Origin: Nanohaloarchaea archaeon SW_4_43_9
GTDB lineage: Archaea > Nanohalarchaeota > Nanosalinia > Nanosalinales > Nanosalinaceae
Assembly: GCA_003009815.1 (NCBI GenBank)
Contig: PXPD01000021.1
Coordinates: 1 to 15,417 of the forward strand
Reading direction: 5' to 3'
DNA: 15,417 bases
The notes beneath the pieces are model-generated. The model was not told the origin of the DNA, did no database searches, and was given only the letters and a program-made list of their open reading frames with translations. Of the stretch, positions 6,512-12,424 are shown in pieces. Both the position numbers and the translations under genes were made by a program. How positions within the stretch are numbered: position 1 is the first letter of the stretch; each line of letters begins with the position of its first letter.

Positions 6512-7664
6512 ATGGATGATCATAAGACTCGCCGGGACTTCCTGAAATCTACAGGCTCTATGAGCGCACCCGCTATTTTATTTCCGATTTCCTCGTTCAA
6601 TTCCTCGTCTGACGGAGAATTTAACTTAAGCTACGATCTAACTGATATCCTAGAAAAACCAATGAATATCACATCAGAAGGATATATTGATCTTGATGGA
6701 GACGGGGACATTAGCGAATATGATGCCAGGCTAAGACGAAATATTTCTCAAGACCTAGATGAAGCCCTCGAGGAAGTATATAATCTGCCAGAGCCTGAAA
6801 TTTATGATAGAATTGCTTCAGGAGAAGAACTCTCTAATGACAATGATGGCGTATTAGATGTCAAATTAACTTACGGGGATATTCCTGAAAATGTTCCCGA
6901 ATATATAGGCGATGAGTTTTTGGAGCCTTGGGTCAATTTTGTAGCAGGGGATTCCAGAATAGATGTTCATGATGAAAAATTTGATCTAAACGAATCAGAG
7001 AAGACGCCTTACCAAATCTTTCGTGAAGCCAAAGAACTGGCTCAAGAATTTGAGGAGTATGATATTCTTCTTCATCTTTCATCTCATACCGGTAATGTGA
7101 GCAATAATGAGGTGTATGGAAGAGGACACCTCGCCTCAGAGGATACCCCTCAAGAATTCACCCGTACAAGTGCTGTTTATATCGGTGATGGGCGGACAGC
7201 AACTGAATATCAAACAATTACGGGCAGCCAGGAAGTATTGGAACAGATTATGGGCGTCCAGGAAGTACCGGAACAGATGGCGGAGAACCAGGAAATATTG
7301 GAACAGATTGCGGAAAACCAAGAAACAATACCTCTGATAGCAGAGAGAAGACTATTGGAAATATCAACCTCTGATCACCATAGGTCACGAACTCGCTCAT
7401 AACTTAGGGCTCGATCATGAAGATATAGAAGTACAATCAATTCCTACCAAGCAAGGTAAAGCTGCTTTAGCAGGAGCGATAGGTGGAAACTATTCTTATG
7501 ATGCTTATTCCAACTTGAAAGATGGCGAAGAGCCTGATAGTCCGAGTGATGAATTGAGTTATAAAGAGATGAAAGAAATAGACGGTGATATTAACAAGAT
7601 GCTTCATTCAACTACGCCGGTAGGTAGCTCGCTTGATCGAGAACTTATCTATAATAGGAATTAA
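6512..7664 (+). pseudogene. Tat-exported metzincin-type zinc protease, frameshifted
   Basis: The frame opened at 6512 encodes a twin-arginine signal (TRRDFLKS, then a hydrophobic stretch) and an EF-hand/dockerin-like loop DLDGDGDISEYD (60-71, ligand positions 1,3,5,7,9,12 all filled). It continues with a domain containing YDILLHLSSH and TRTSAVYIGDG, and stops at 7402. The catalytic motif HELAHNLGLDH (7386-7418), a metzincin-type HExxHxxGxxH, lies in another frame that runs to TAA at 7664. That frame has a possible Met-turn NKMLH (atg 7599). Two one-base additions, near 7212-7214 (AAA run) and near 7367, give one 384-residue protein reading QNNYGQPG ... INPLITIGHELAHN. A single opposite shift after 7341 is an alternative. 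The substrate is unknown; the enzyme would act outside the cell. It is either a pseudogene or carries sequence errors. Confidence 0.65.
7225..7344 (+). repeat. 30-bp tandem repeat inside the protease gene
   Basis: Three good copies start at 7225, 7255 and 7285, with a degenerate fourth at 7315. Each contains CCAGGAA followed by GGAACAGAT. Thirty bases is ten codons, so the repeat also appears in protein. It reads [QRE]PG[SN][IT]GTDxG in the frame I favour, and QE(V/I)xEQ units in the frame continuous with the start codon. The three full copies are open in all three forward frames. Confidence 0.8.
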
Positions 7665-7838
7665 ACATGGTAAAAACTCATTGAGCAGGGGGGCTCGACT
7701 TATCTTCCCATAACTTGTGAGAAAAACCCTCCTAAGAATGCCCTATTCAAATAGTTTAGCCAGATTACTTTGATCAGATCTCTCACAACATGATGTTTAT
7801 CTTACGTGAACATCCAATTATTTTAAATATAGTTTGCC

Positions 7839-7857
7839 TTTACTGTATGATAGTAAA
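7839..7857. repeat. AT-rich inverted repeat
   Basis: TTTACT (7839-7844) and AGTAAA (7852-7857) flank a seven-base centre. Outer bases continue the symmetry imperfectly (ATATAGTTT against AAACTTATAT). It could be an operator or hairpin; no adjacent gene decides which. Confidence 0.35.
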
Positions 7858-7936
7858 CTTATATCCGGATTTTTCCCAGATTTCCAAGATAATTAATCTG
7901 AAAAATAGTAAAAAGAAACGCTAGCAACACTGGTGT

Positions 7937-8059
7937 GTGAAGATAACAAAAATCCAGGACGATGGCGAACGCTTCATAATACACGGAGACAAAGGACTTT
8001 TTGACCGCATGAAGGAGGTTTTCGACCAGATGGCTCTAGGTGTGTGTAACAGAGAGTGA
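7937..8059 (+). CDS. candidate 40-residue ORF or gene fragment
   Basis: A GTG-initiated ORF encodes a short mixed-charge peptide, with ITKIQDDGERFIIHGDKG followed by a likely helix LFDRMKEVFDQMALG, ending at TGA 8057-8059. Its composition looks like a genuine soluble alpha/beta fragment rather than random translation of AT-rich DNA. There is no clear TATA box at the usual distance and no Shine-Dalgarno. It may be a small protein or the remaining N-terminus of a decayed gene. I do not recognise the family. Confidence 0.3.
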   Translation: MKITKIQDDGERFIIHGDKGLFDRMKEVFDQMALGVCNRE

Positions 8060-8136
8060 GAAAGGTGTCGCTAATATACTTTATACAGAGAATAATCGAG
8101 ATATTGTGCTGAGAGTGCTAAGTGACCGTACAGAGA

Positions 8137-8167
8137 AATGAGTGTTGAAGTAGAATGAACACTCATT
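8137..8167. repeat. 10-bp interrupted palindrome AATGAGTGTT / AACACTCATT
   Basis: Perfect ten-base arms at 8137-8146 and 8158-8167 flank an 11-base centre. The core GAGTGT/ACACTC recurs at 8523-8528, 8535-8540 and 8556-8561. This pattern suits a dimeric DNA-binding protein or an RNA hairpin. Confidence 0.5.
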
Positions 8168-8262
8168 AGCTACTGTTAAATGGCTATTTTCAAAATCTGG
8201 TCTATAATAAAGAAGGTATGTTTATAGTACGTGATTTTGTGTTTCTGCATAGATCCTTCACG

Positions 8263-8278
8263 CTTACCCAAGGGTAAG
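8263..8278. repeat. 7-bp inverted repeat CTTACCC / GGGTAAG
   Basis: Arms at 8263-8269 and 8272-8278 are separated by AA. The spacer is too short for a full RNA hairpin loop unless the inner pair opens, so a protein-binding palindrome is as likely. Confidence 0.4.
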
Positions 8279-8522
8279 TGATACGGATATGGTATAGCAT
8301 AAAGAACCTATAACTTCGACAGCCTGTTTTGCAAATAGGGAACCGGCACCTAGTTATACCTCCTTTATTTTAGGCGGTTTTTGATGTTCTTGAGCTTTCT
8401 ATATTTGTTTTACTTGTTGTTCTGATTGTTTTTGAGAGATACGAGTAATTCGTTAAATCTGAAAGGGCAAAAAACAGTTGTTTCAGAGCTTCTCTATATT
8501 TAAGGGTGTGCGTTATCTTTGA

Positions 8523-8540
8523 ACACTCAATTGAGAGTGT
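8523..8540. repeat. inverted repeat ACACTC / GAGTGT
   Basis: Six-base arms (8523-8528 and 8535-8540) flank AATTGA, and the overlapping core CTCAATTGAG is itself a perfect palindrome. It shares the arm sequence of the palindrome at 8137-8167; another ACACTC lies at 8556-8561. Confidence 0.45.
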
Positions 8541-8814
8541 GTACTTGTAGCGAACACACTCTTTATCATGTTTTCTTCTTGCAAAAACAACATATGATTT
8601 TAAAATACATTGAATGTTTGTCTTATTTTCATAGTCCTGGATTTTGTCTGTTCGTTTTATTTGAACAATCTTTATGTTTTTGTAAGAAGTTTGAAGGTTT
8701 CTAGTGAGACATGAACGAGAAAGAGATCACGGAAAGCTCCGTTCTGAACCTTCTTGATCCTGTGAAAAACAGTAAGTCTGGATAGGGTTTGAGTAGTTTT
8801 CTTGCAAAATCAGG

Positions 8815-9612
8815 TCAGCCTTCTCTCGGGCTACTTCCTTCCCCTTCTTCGTCTTTTCTAGGGATCTTGTAGTATAGGAATCCTCCACCACCCATTACTG
8901 CGATCAGCCCTGCAATGAGTCCAAGGTTTTGGTAGTAACTGCTCCGGGTGTTTTCTAGGCTTTTCTGAGCGTCCTGCAGGTTACTGTTTGAGTTTTCAAG
9001 CTCGTTTGAGGCGTTGGCACTGATCGATTCGATTTCTTCCTGGGTTGACGCATTCTCCAGCTTTTCTTTGTCATTTTCGGCTTCTTCTAGCTGTTTCTCG
9101 CTTTTCTCTAGGTCTTTGCGAGCTTCTCTATTTTCTCTGTTCTTACCGTATTTCCTTTCGGATTCTCTCAGCTCTGCCTTTGCTTCCGCTAAGTTGTCTT
9201 TCGCTATCTGTATCCTGAGTTCTAGCGCGGCCATAGTATTCTGTCTTCTCTGAGCTATCTTGGAGCTGTTTTGCCTCTCTTCTCCAGTATTGTTCTTTTC
9301 TGAGCTGTCTTTGGTAGTTTTCTTCCTACCGGTTCTATTCTCTGAGCCGCTGACGTTCACGTCAAGCGAGGTGTTTGTTTCCTGAACCTCTGCATCTAAA
9401 CTTGTATCTGTGCTTGTATCCGAGTCAGTATTTGTGGTTGTATTTGAGTCAGTGCTGTTGGAATCCGTGCCAAGACTTGCGTTGCCGTGGAAACTGCCTG
9501 TAATTTCTGAATCGGTACCTTCAGTTGCCTGATCTGGCGTTCCTAGAGATGTGGCTGAGGCTATTCCTGTGGCTAGTGCTAGGGCTGTCAGCAGTATGAG
9601 GACTTTTTTCAT
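8815..9612 (-). CDS. secreted coiled-coil protein with C-terminal membrane anchor
   Basis: A 265-residue surface protein. A signal peptide (1-20, KKVLILLTALALATGIASA) leads to a Ser/Thr/Asp/Asn-rich stretch (21-118) with many Asn-x-Ser/Thr sequons, among them positions 44, 52, 57, 80, 86, 92, 107 and 115, consistent with archaeal N-glycosylation. A long charged helix likely to form a coiled coil follows (about 125-225, with AKAELRESERKY and EKQLEEAENDKEKLEN). One transmembrane helix (about 229-248, GLIAGLIAVMGGGGFLYY) and a short charged cytoplasmic tail end it. The layout suits a stalk or spacer on the cell surface. No enzymatic motif is seen. The ATG lies two bases after the regulator stop, with GGAGAAG inside the regulator's end as ribosome site, so the two are cotranscribed. 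Confidence 0.8.
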   Translation of the reverse strand: MKKVLILLTALALATGIASATSLGTPDQATEGTDSEITGSFHGNASLGTDSNSTDSNTTTNTDSDTSTDTSLDAEVQETNTSLDVNVSGSENRTGRKKTTKDSSEKNNTGEERQNSSKIAQRRQNTMAALELRIQIAKDNLAEAKAELRESERKYGKNRENREARKDLEKSEKQLEEAENDKEKLENASTQEEIESISANASNELENSNSNLQDAQKSLENTRSSYYQNLGLIAGLIAVMGGGGFLYYKIPRKDEEGEGSSPREG

Positions 9613-9614
9613 GT

Positions 9615-10112
9615 TTACTTCTCCAGCTGTGTTTTGATGTTGTGTTTGATGAGGTGTGTGAAGTCTTCTTTGAATATCTTGTCTGGTGCGATGAGTCTTT
9701 TATCAAATTCGTTAATTTTCGAACGATATTCATTTTTAAAGCTTTCCATGAATTCCAGGTACTCATCGAAGTCTGGAAACCCTACGAATAATACCAGTGT
9801 ACGCCGGAAATCATCTGTTTCTCCCAGAAATATTGTGTTGGGTTTGTCAGCAAGCTCGGATTTGTCGATCGGCTCTGAAAGCTGTACAGTCATCATGCAG
9901 TAAACCGAAACTCCTACTGCCTCCAGGTCGACTATCGGTAGGTACTCATGTATGGTGTCATTTTCCTCAAATTTTCTCCTGATCCGGTTTGCTGTTGCCT
10001 TGCTCATTCCTGTTTCACTGGCGATCTCTGTGTCTGTTCTGCTTCCGTCCTCAATGAGGGCTAGAAGAAACTTTCTCTCATTATGTGACATATCTTCAAT
10101 ACTTTCTCTCAT
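9615..10112 (-). CDS. Lrp/AsnC-like transcriptional regulator
   Basis: A 165-residue DNA-binding protein. The N-terminus (about residues 8-52) is a winged helix-turn-helix with NERKFLLALIEDG, TDTEIASETGMSKATANRI and RRKFEENDTI, as in Lrp/AsnC or MarR-like archaeal regulators. The C-terminal part (about 60-150) begins VDLEAVGVSVYCMMTVQL, resembling the ligand-sensing domain of Lrp relatives, and holds strand-rich RTLVLFVGFPDFDEYLEF. The open frame continues 31 codons further to a GTG, but a TTTATAAA box lies 26-27 bases before the ATG at 10112. The upstream extension (VDHVVRYFLIYNL) looks like translated promoter. It is first in a two-gene unit with the coiled-coil surface protein and divergent from the larger Ala-x repeat gene; it may control both. 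Confidence 0.8.
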   Translation of the reverse strand: MRESIEDMSHNERKFLLALIEDGSRTDTEIASETGMSKATANRIRRKFEENDTIHEYLPIVDLEAVGVSVYCMMTVQLSEPIDKSELADKPNTIFLGETDDFRRTLVLFVGFPDFDEYLEFMESFKNEYRSKINEFDKRLIAPDKIFKEDFTHLIKHNIKTQLEK

Positions 10113-10134
10113 ATAGAGTAAATATCTGACAAAC

Positions 10135-10142
10135 TTTATAAA
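10135..10142 (-). promoter_or_regulatory. TATA box of the Lrp-like regulator
   Basis: TTTATAAA is palindromic and centred 26-27 bases before the regulator ATG at 10112. It is also 47 bases before the divergent ATG at 10186, so it could serve both directions, with a leader of about 20 bases on the plus side. Confidence 0.6.
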
Positions 10143-10185
10143 AGTAAGGTTGTAAATGAGAAAATACCTCACAACGTGATCAACA

Positions 10186-10956
10186 ATGAAAATGAAAACA
10201 CACACCCGAAACGCAGTTTTGATGACCCTCGCAGTAGCGCTGATGGCAGCACCAGCAGCCGCAACACACGCAGAAGCTGGCGCCGCAGCTCACACCTCGA
10301 CGAATGTGGAGGCTGACGCACAAACTGACGCACAGGCCGACACAGAAGTAATGGCTGAAGCAATTGTCAACCTGAACTCTCGAGTAAATGAGCTTGAAGC
10401 ACAGGTAAACGAGCTTCAGGCACAAGTTAACGGAAGTTCAGATGCAGAAGCCTACGGTTCAGCTGACGCAAACGCTGACGTGAAAGCTGATGCAGATGCG
10501 AATGTAGATGCAGATGCGGACACAAACTCACAGGCACAAGCACAGACACACGCAAATCAGAACGGAAAGACCAACGCTGACTCAGAGAACAGTATCTTTG
10601 CAAGAGTATCTGGCATGTTCGCAGGAGGCGCTGACGCAAACGCTGACGCAGACGCACACACAAATGCAGACGCTGACACAAGCGTAGAAGCATCCGAGAA
10701 CTCGGAAGTCAGATCAGAGACTGACGGAGAAACAGGGCTTAAAGGCGAAGTAATGGCTTACCTCGGAACAGCCGCTGACGCAGAATCAGACACACAGGCT
10801 AAAAGTGATTCATCCGCAGAAGCAGACTCGCACACAAGTGCAGACGCTGATGCAGACGCACACACCAATGCAGATGCAAACACTGACGCAAACGCTGACT
10901 CAGACGCATCAGGTAGTGCAGAAGGCGGACTAGCTGGTTCAGTAGGCCTTAACTAG
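10186..10956 (+). CDS. secreted Ala-Asp/Asn repeat protein, larger paralogue
   Basis: A 256-residue exported low-complexity protein. The signal peptide is about residues 1-27 (NAVLMTLAVALMAAPAAA). A leucine/valine heptad segment (about 60-82, VNELEAQVNELQAQVNG) predicts a short oligomeric coiled coil. The rest alternates Ala with Asp, Asn, His or Thr (ADANADVKADADANVDADAD), interrupted by short hydrophobic modules IFARVSGMFAGG (137-148) and GEVMAYLGTAA (187-197) and a Gly-rich end GGLAGSVGLN. ADADAHTNADA occurs twice. Module and linker style match the protein at 5894-6334. There is no cysteine, anchor or enzyme motif. A stable, acidic, extended surface or released polymer is plausible. The alternating Ala face suggests beta stacking, but this is inference. 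It lies divergent from the Lrp-like gene. Confidence 0.8.
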   Translation: MKMKTHTRNAVLMTLAVALMAAPAAATHAEAGAAAHTSTNVEADAQTDAQADTEVMAEAIVNLNSRVNELEAQVNELQAQVNGSSDAEAYGSADANADVKADADANVDADADTNSQAQAQTHANQNGKTNADSENSIFARVSGMFAGGADANADADAHTNADADTSVEASENSEVRSETDGETGLKGEVMAYLGTAADAESDTQAKSDSSAEADSHTSADADADAHTNADANTDANADSDASGSAEGGLAGSVGLN

Positions 10957-10965
10957 AAACCTGGC

Positions 10966-10996
10966 TTTTTCTCCCTTTTTCTTTATCTCTTCTTTC
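10966..10996 (+). terminator. T-rich tract after the larger Ala-x repeat gene
   Basis: Two TTTTT runs and further pyrimidine-rich sequence follow the stop codon within 10-40 bases, with no stem needed. Archaeal RNA polymerase commonly terminates at such oligo-T tracts. Confidence 0.5.
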
Positions 10997-11148
10997 AATC
11001 ACACTAGAAATATTCAAACTTCTCACAGGAATGTAGAGGTTGTTCAATAAAGCAAACAAACAGAAATTCAGGACTGGATACAGAGATAGAACTCACATAC
11101 AATCACGAAGTTATGGAGGGTCTATCCTGCTGAATTTTCTGCTCTAGA

Positions 11149-11913
11149 TCATATAAGGAGCGAAAAAGCGAATCCTATAAAAGCACCTATGCATACGAAA
11201 GGTGCTGCCGGAACGATCTTCTTCCATATGACAGCTTTCAGAGCCAGAAGCCCGAAGAAGGAGCCGCCAGCCGTCAAAGCTGATGTCTGTAAGCCGTACT
11301 CAAGCACTGTGATCGCAAATATTAGTGGAACAATTACATCACCGCCACCTAAAACTCTTGAACCGATCTTGAAGCCAGGGAAAGAGCTTCTATCAGTCTC
11401 CTGAACCAGAGACCCCATAAAACCGCCTTTCACCGCTATAACATCATAAGTCATGTATAGAATCATGAAGATCGCGGCGTTCTGAACGGTCAGTACTATC
11501 CCCATTATGGCCGCGGCACCGGCGAAACATACTGCCAGCAGCGCACTAACAACACCATCAGACTCTGAGAAATGAATCGTCATCAGGAGCGCTGTCACGA
11601 GCAACATCGTCGCGCCAACACCGAGAAAGCTGTCGAACACGATGAACGATGATAGAGCGTAGACCGTGTATATCCAGGTATTGGCCGCTCCGTACATCTT
11701 ATTCCTGTATATATATCCCATCAGAAGTGCGGATACACCAACTACCCCAATCATAATCCATGGTACAGATCCCTGAGATACCGGAGTAGATGAAAGATCA
11801 CGGAATCTGAGCCTGTAAGCCGTTAGAAGACCGAGTATCTGGGTCGTGACGAATAGAACCAGCATCTGGAGATCGTCTTTGAAATCGTTGAAGTTCGGGT
11901 TTGGCAAGTTCAT
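11149..11913 (-). CDS. presenilin/signal-peptide-peptidase-like intramembrane aspartyl protease
   Basis: A 254-residue polytopic membrane protein with about eight or nine hydrophobic segments. It has the three hallmarks of the A22 (presenilin/SPP, archaeal PSH) family in order: a Tyr-Asp pair in MTYDVIAV (Asp157), the GxGD motif as LGGGDVIVP (Asp192), and a PAL-region equivalent VPAAP (235-238) in the last third. The two aspartates would cut peptide bonds inside the membrane, clearing signal peptides or membrane fragments. The PAL motif is PAAP rather than PALP. A TTAAAA box (11937-11942) sits 26-27 bases before the ATG. It stands alone on the minus strand between the accessory block and the NikR/ZIP pair. 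Confidence 0.8.
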   Translation of the reverse strand: MNLPNPNFNDFKDDLQMLVLFVTTQILGLLTAYRLRFRDLSSTPVSQGSVPWIMIGVVGVSALLMGYIYRNKMYGAANTWIYTVYALSSFIVFDSFLGVGATMLLVTALLMTIHFSESDGVVSALLAVCFAGAAAIMGIVLTVQNAAIFMILYMTYDVIAVKGGFMGSLVQETDRSSFPGFKIGSRVLGGGDVIVPLIFAITVLEYGLQTSALTAGGSFFGLLALKAVIWKKIVPAAPFVCIGAFIGFAFSLLI

Positions 11914-11936
11914 ACCAAGAAATTAGCAGCGGAGAG

Positions 11937-11942
11937 TTAAAA
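11937..11942 (-). promoter_or_regulatory. TATA box of the intramembrane protease gene
   Basis: TTTTAA on the minus strand is centred about 26 bases before the ATG at 11913, consistent with a leaderless transcript. Confidence 0.5.
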
Positions 11943-11982
11943 CATACTTAGATTCCAGTACATTAGTTTGGTTTCTCAGTCT

Positions 11983-12372
11983 TCAGTGGTTTTGTGGCAG
12001 GATATTAACTGACTCTGTGTTTTTGCTTCCTTCAAGCTCGTTGTAAAGCTCTATTACTCTTTCGGCAGGCCCATTTGTATGGAAGACTTCTAGACAGTTG
12101 TCGCCGTCAAGTTTGCTGTGTAGCTGGGTGGTTAGCACATCATCGAATCTGTGCGCGATTTCGGCTATTTTCTGCTCCCTTTGATGCGGGTGCCTTGTGA
12201 CTATTACAGCATTCAGTTTTCCCTCCAGCTTCTGGTTTTTTTGTGTTTCTCGGTGAAGGTTTTCTACGGCTTTCCTGATTAGCTCGCTTCTTCCTTTAAA
12301 GCTTGCTTCTGCCTGTATTTTTTCGATCTTGTCTAGTGTTTCTTCATCTACCGAGAGGCTTATTATTTCCAT
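11983..12372 (-). CDS. NikR-like ribbon-helix-helix metal-responsive regulator
   Basis: A 129-residue regulator. An N-terminal ribbon-helix-helix DNA-binding domain (1-45: ISLSVDEETLDKIEKI, then GRSELIRKAVENL) is joined to a C-terminal ACT-like metal-binding domain (52-120: NAVIVTRHPHQ ... NCLEVFHTNG). Aligned by spacing to E. coli NikR, the Ni ligands His76, His87 and Cys95 are kept as His74, His85 and Cys93, but His89 is Lys87. Metal preference may therefore differ from nickel, or the site may be altered. Its ATG is 52 bases from the divergent ZIP transporter ATG and both promoters overlap. Control of that transporter, and of itself, is the natural inference. Confidence 0.82.
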   Translation of the reverse strand: MEIISLSVDEETLDKIEKIQAEASFKGRSELIRKAVENLHRETQKNQKLEGKLNAVIVTRHPHQREQKIAEIAHRFDDVLTTQLHSKLDGDNCLEVFHTNGPAERVIELYNELEGSKNTESVNILPQNH

Positions 12373-12380
12373 AACACAGA

Positions 12381-12408
12381 ATTAATAGTATTATTTAAAA
12401 AATTAATA
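12381..12408. promoter_or_regulatory. shared divergent promoter with repeated ATTAATA
   Basis: ATTAATA occurs at 12381-12387 and 12402-12408, flanking TATTTAAAAAA. That AT block lies about 27 bases from both the ZIP ATG (12425) and the regulator ATG (12372), so both leaderless promoters appear to use it. Repeats 21 bases apart, two helical turns, on one DNA face suit a dimeric or tetrameric regulator such as the NikR-like protein next door. Confidence 0.5.
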
Positions 12409-12424
12409 ACTGCTTTATCTCACA

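Larger units (their letters stand above)
7665..8814. other. AT-rich stretch of about 1.15 kb with little coding content
   Basis: I find no convincing gene longer than about 40 codons here on either strand. Base composition is clearly lower in G+C than the neighbours; one 60-base line (8581-8640) counts to 16 G/C. The stretch holds a candidate 40-codon ORF at 7937 and several inverted repeats (7839-7857, 8137-8167, 8263-8278, 8523-8540). A 24-codon ATG ORF at 8711-8785 may be a gene remnant. A 61-codon TTG ORF at 8519-8704 has Cys/Phe-rich composition unlike any neighbour and is not accepted. No tRNA or rRNA is recognised. It looks like a decayed or regulatory region separating the protease from the coiled-coil gene. 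Confidence 0.5.

Noticed and set aside
7683..7696. GAGC / GCTC hairpin around a G run after the protease
   Set aside because: Arms are only four bases and no T run follows; not enough for a terminator call.
8320..8375. Possible tRNA or structured RNA (GGTTC-like segments)
   Set aside because: No acceptor stem, anticodon arm or T-arm pairing could be assembled on either strand.
8519..8704. 61-codon ORF starting with TTG in the AT-rich stretch
   Set aside because: Cys/Phe/Leu-rich composition is unlike any other protein here, with no promoter or ribosome site; probably chance in AT-rich DNA.
8711..8785. 24-codon ORF starting at ATG
   Set aside because: The peptide (MNEKEITESSVLNLLDPV...) looks protein-like, but is too short to support as a gene and has no promoter at the usual distance; may be a remnant.
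10113..10205. N-terminal extension of the Lrp-like regulator to a GTG
   Set aside because: It would overlap the divergent gene start and translate the TATA box; homologues start near the helix-turn-helix, and TATA spacing favours the ATG at 10112.
10427..10693. Minus-strand open frames opposite the larger Ala-x repeat gene
   Set aside because: They are the complement of Ala/Asp codon repeats giving Leu/Arg/Cys-rich translations without start signals.
5894..10956. CRISPR array or iterons among the repeats
   Set aside because: The repeats are coding, in-frame and without unique spacers; no cas genes are present.
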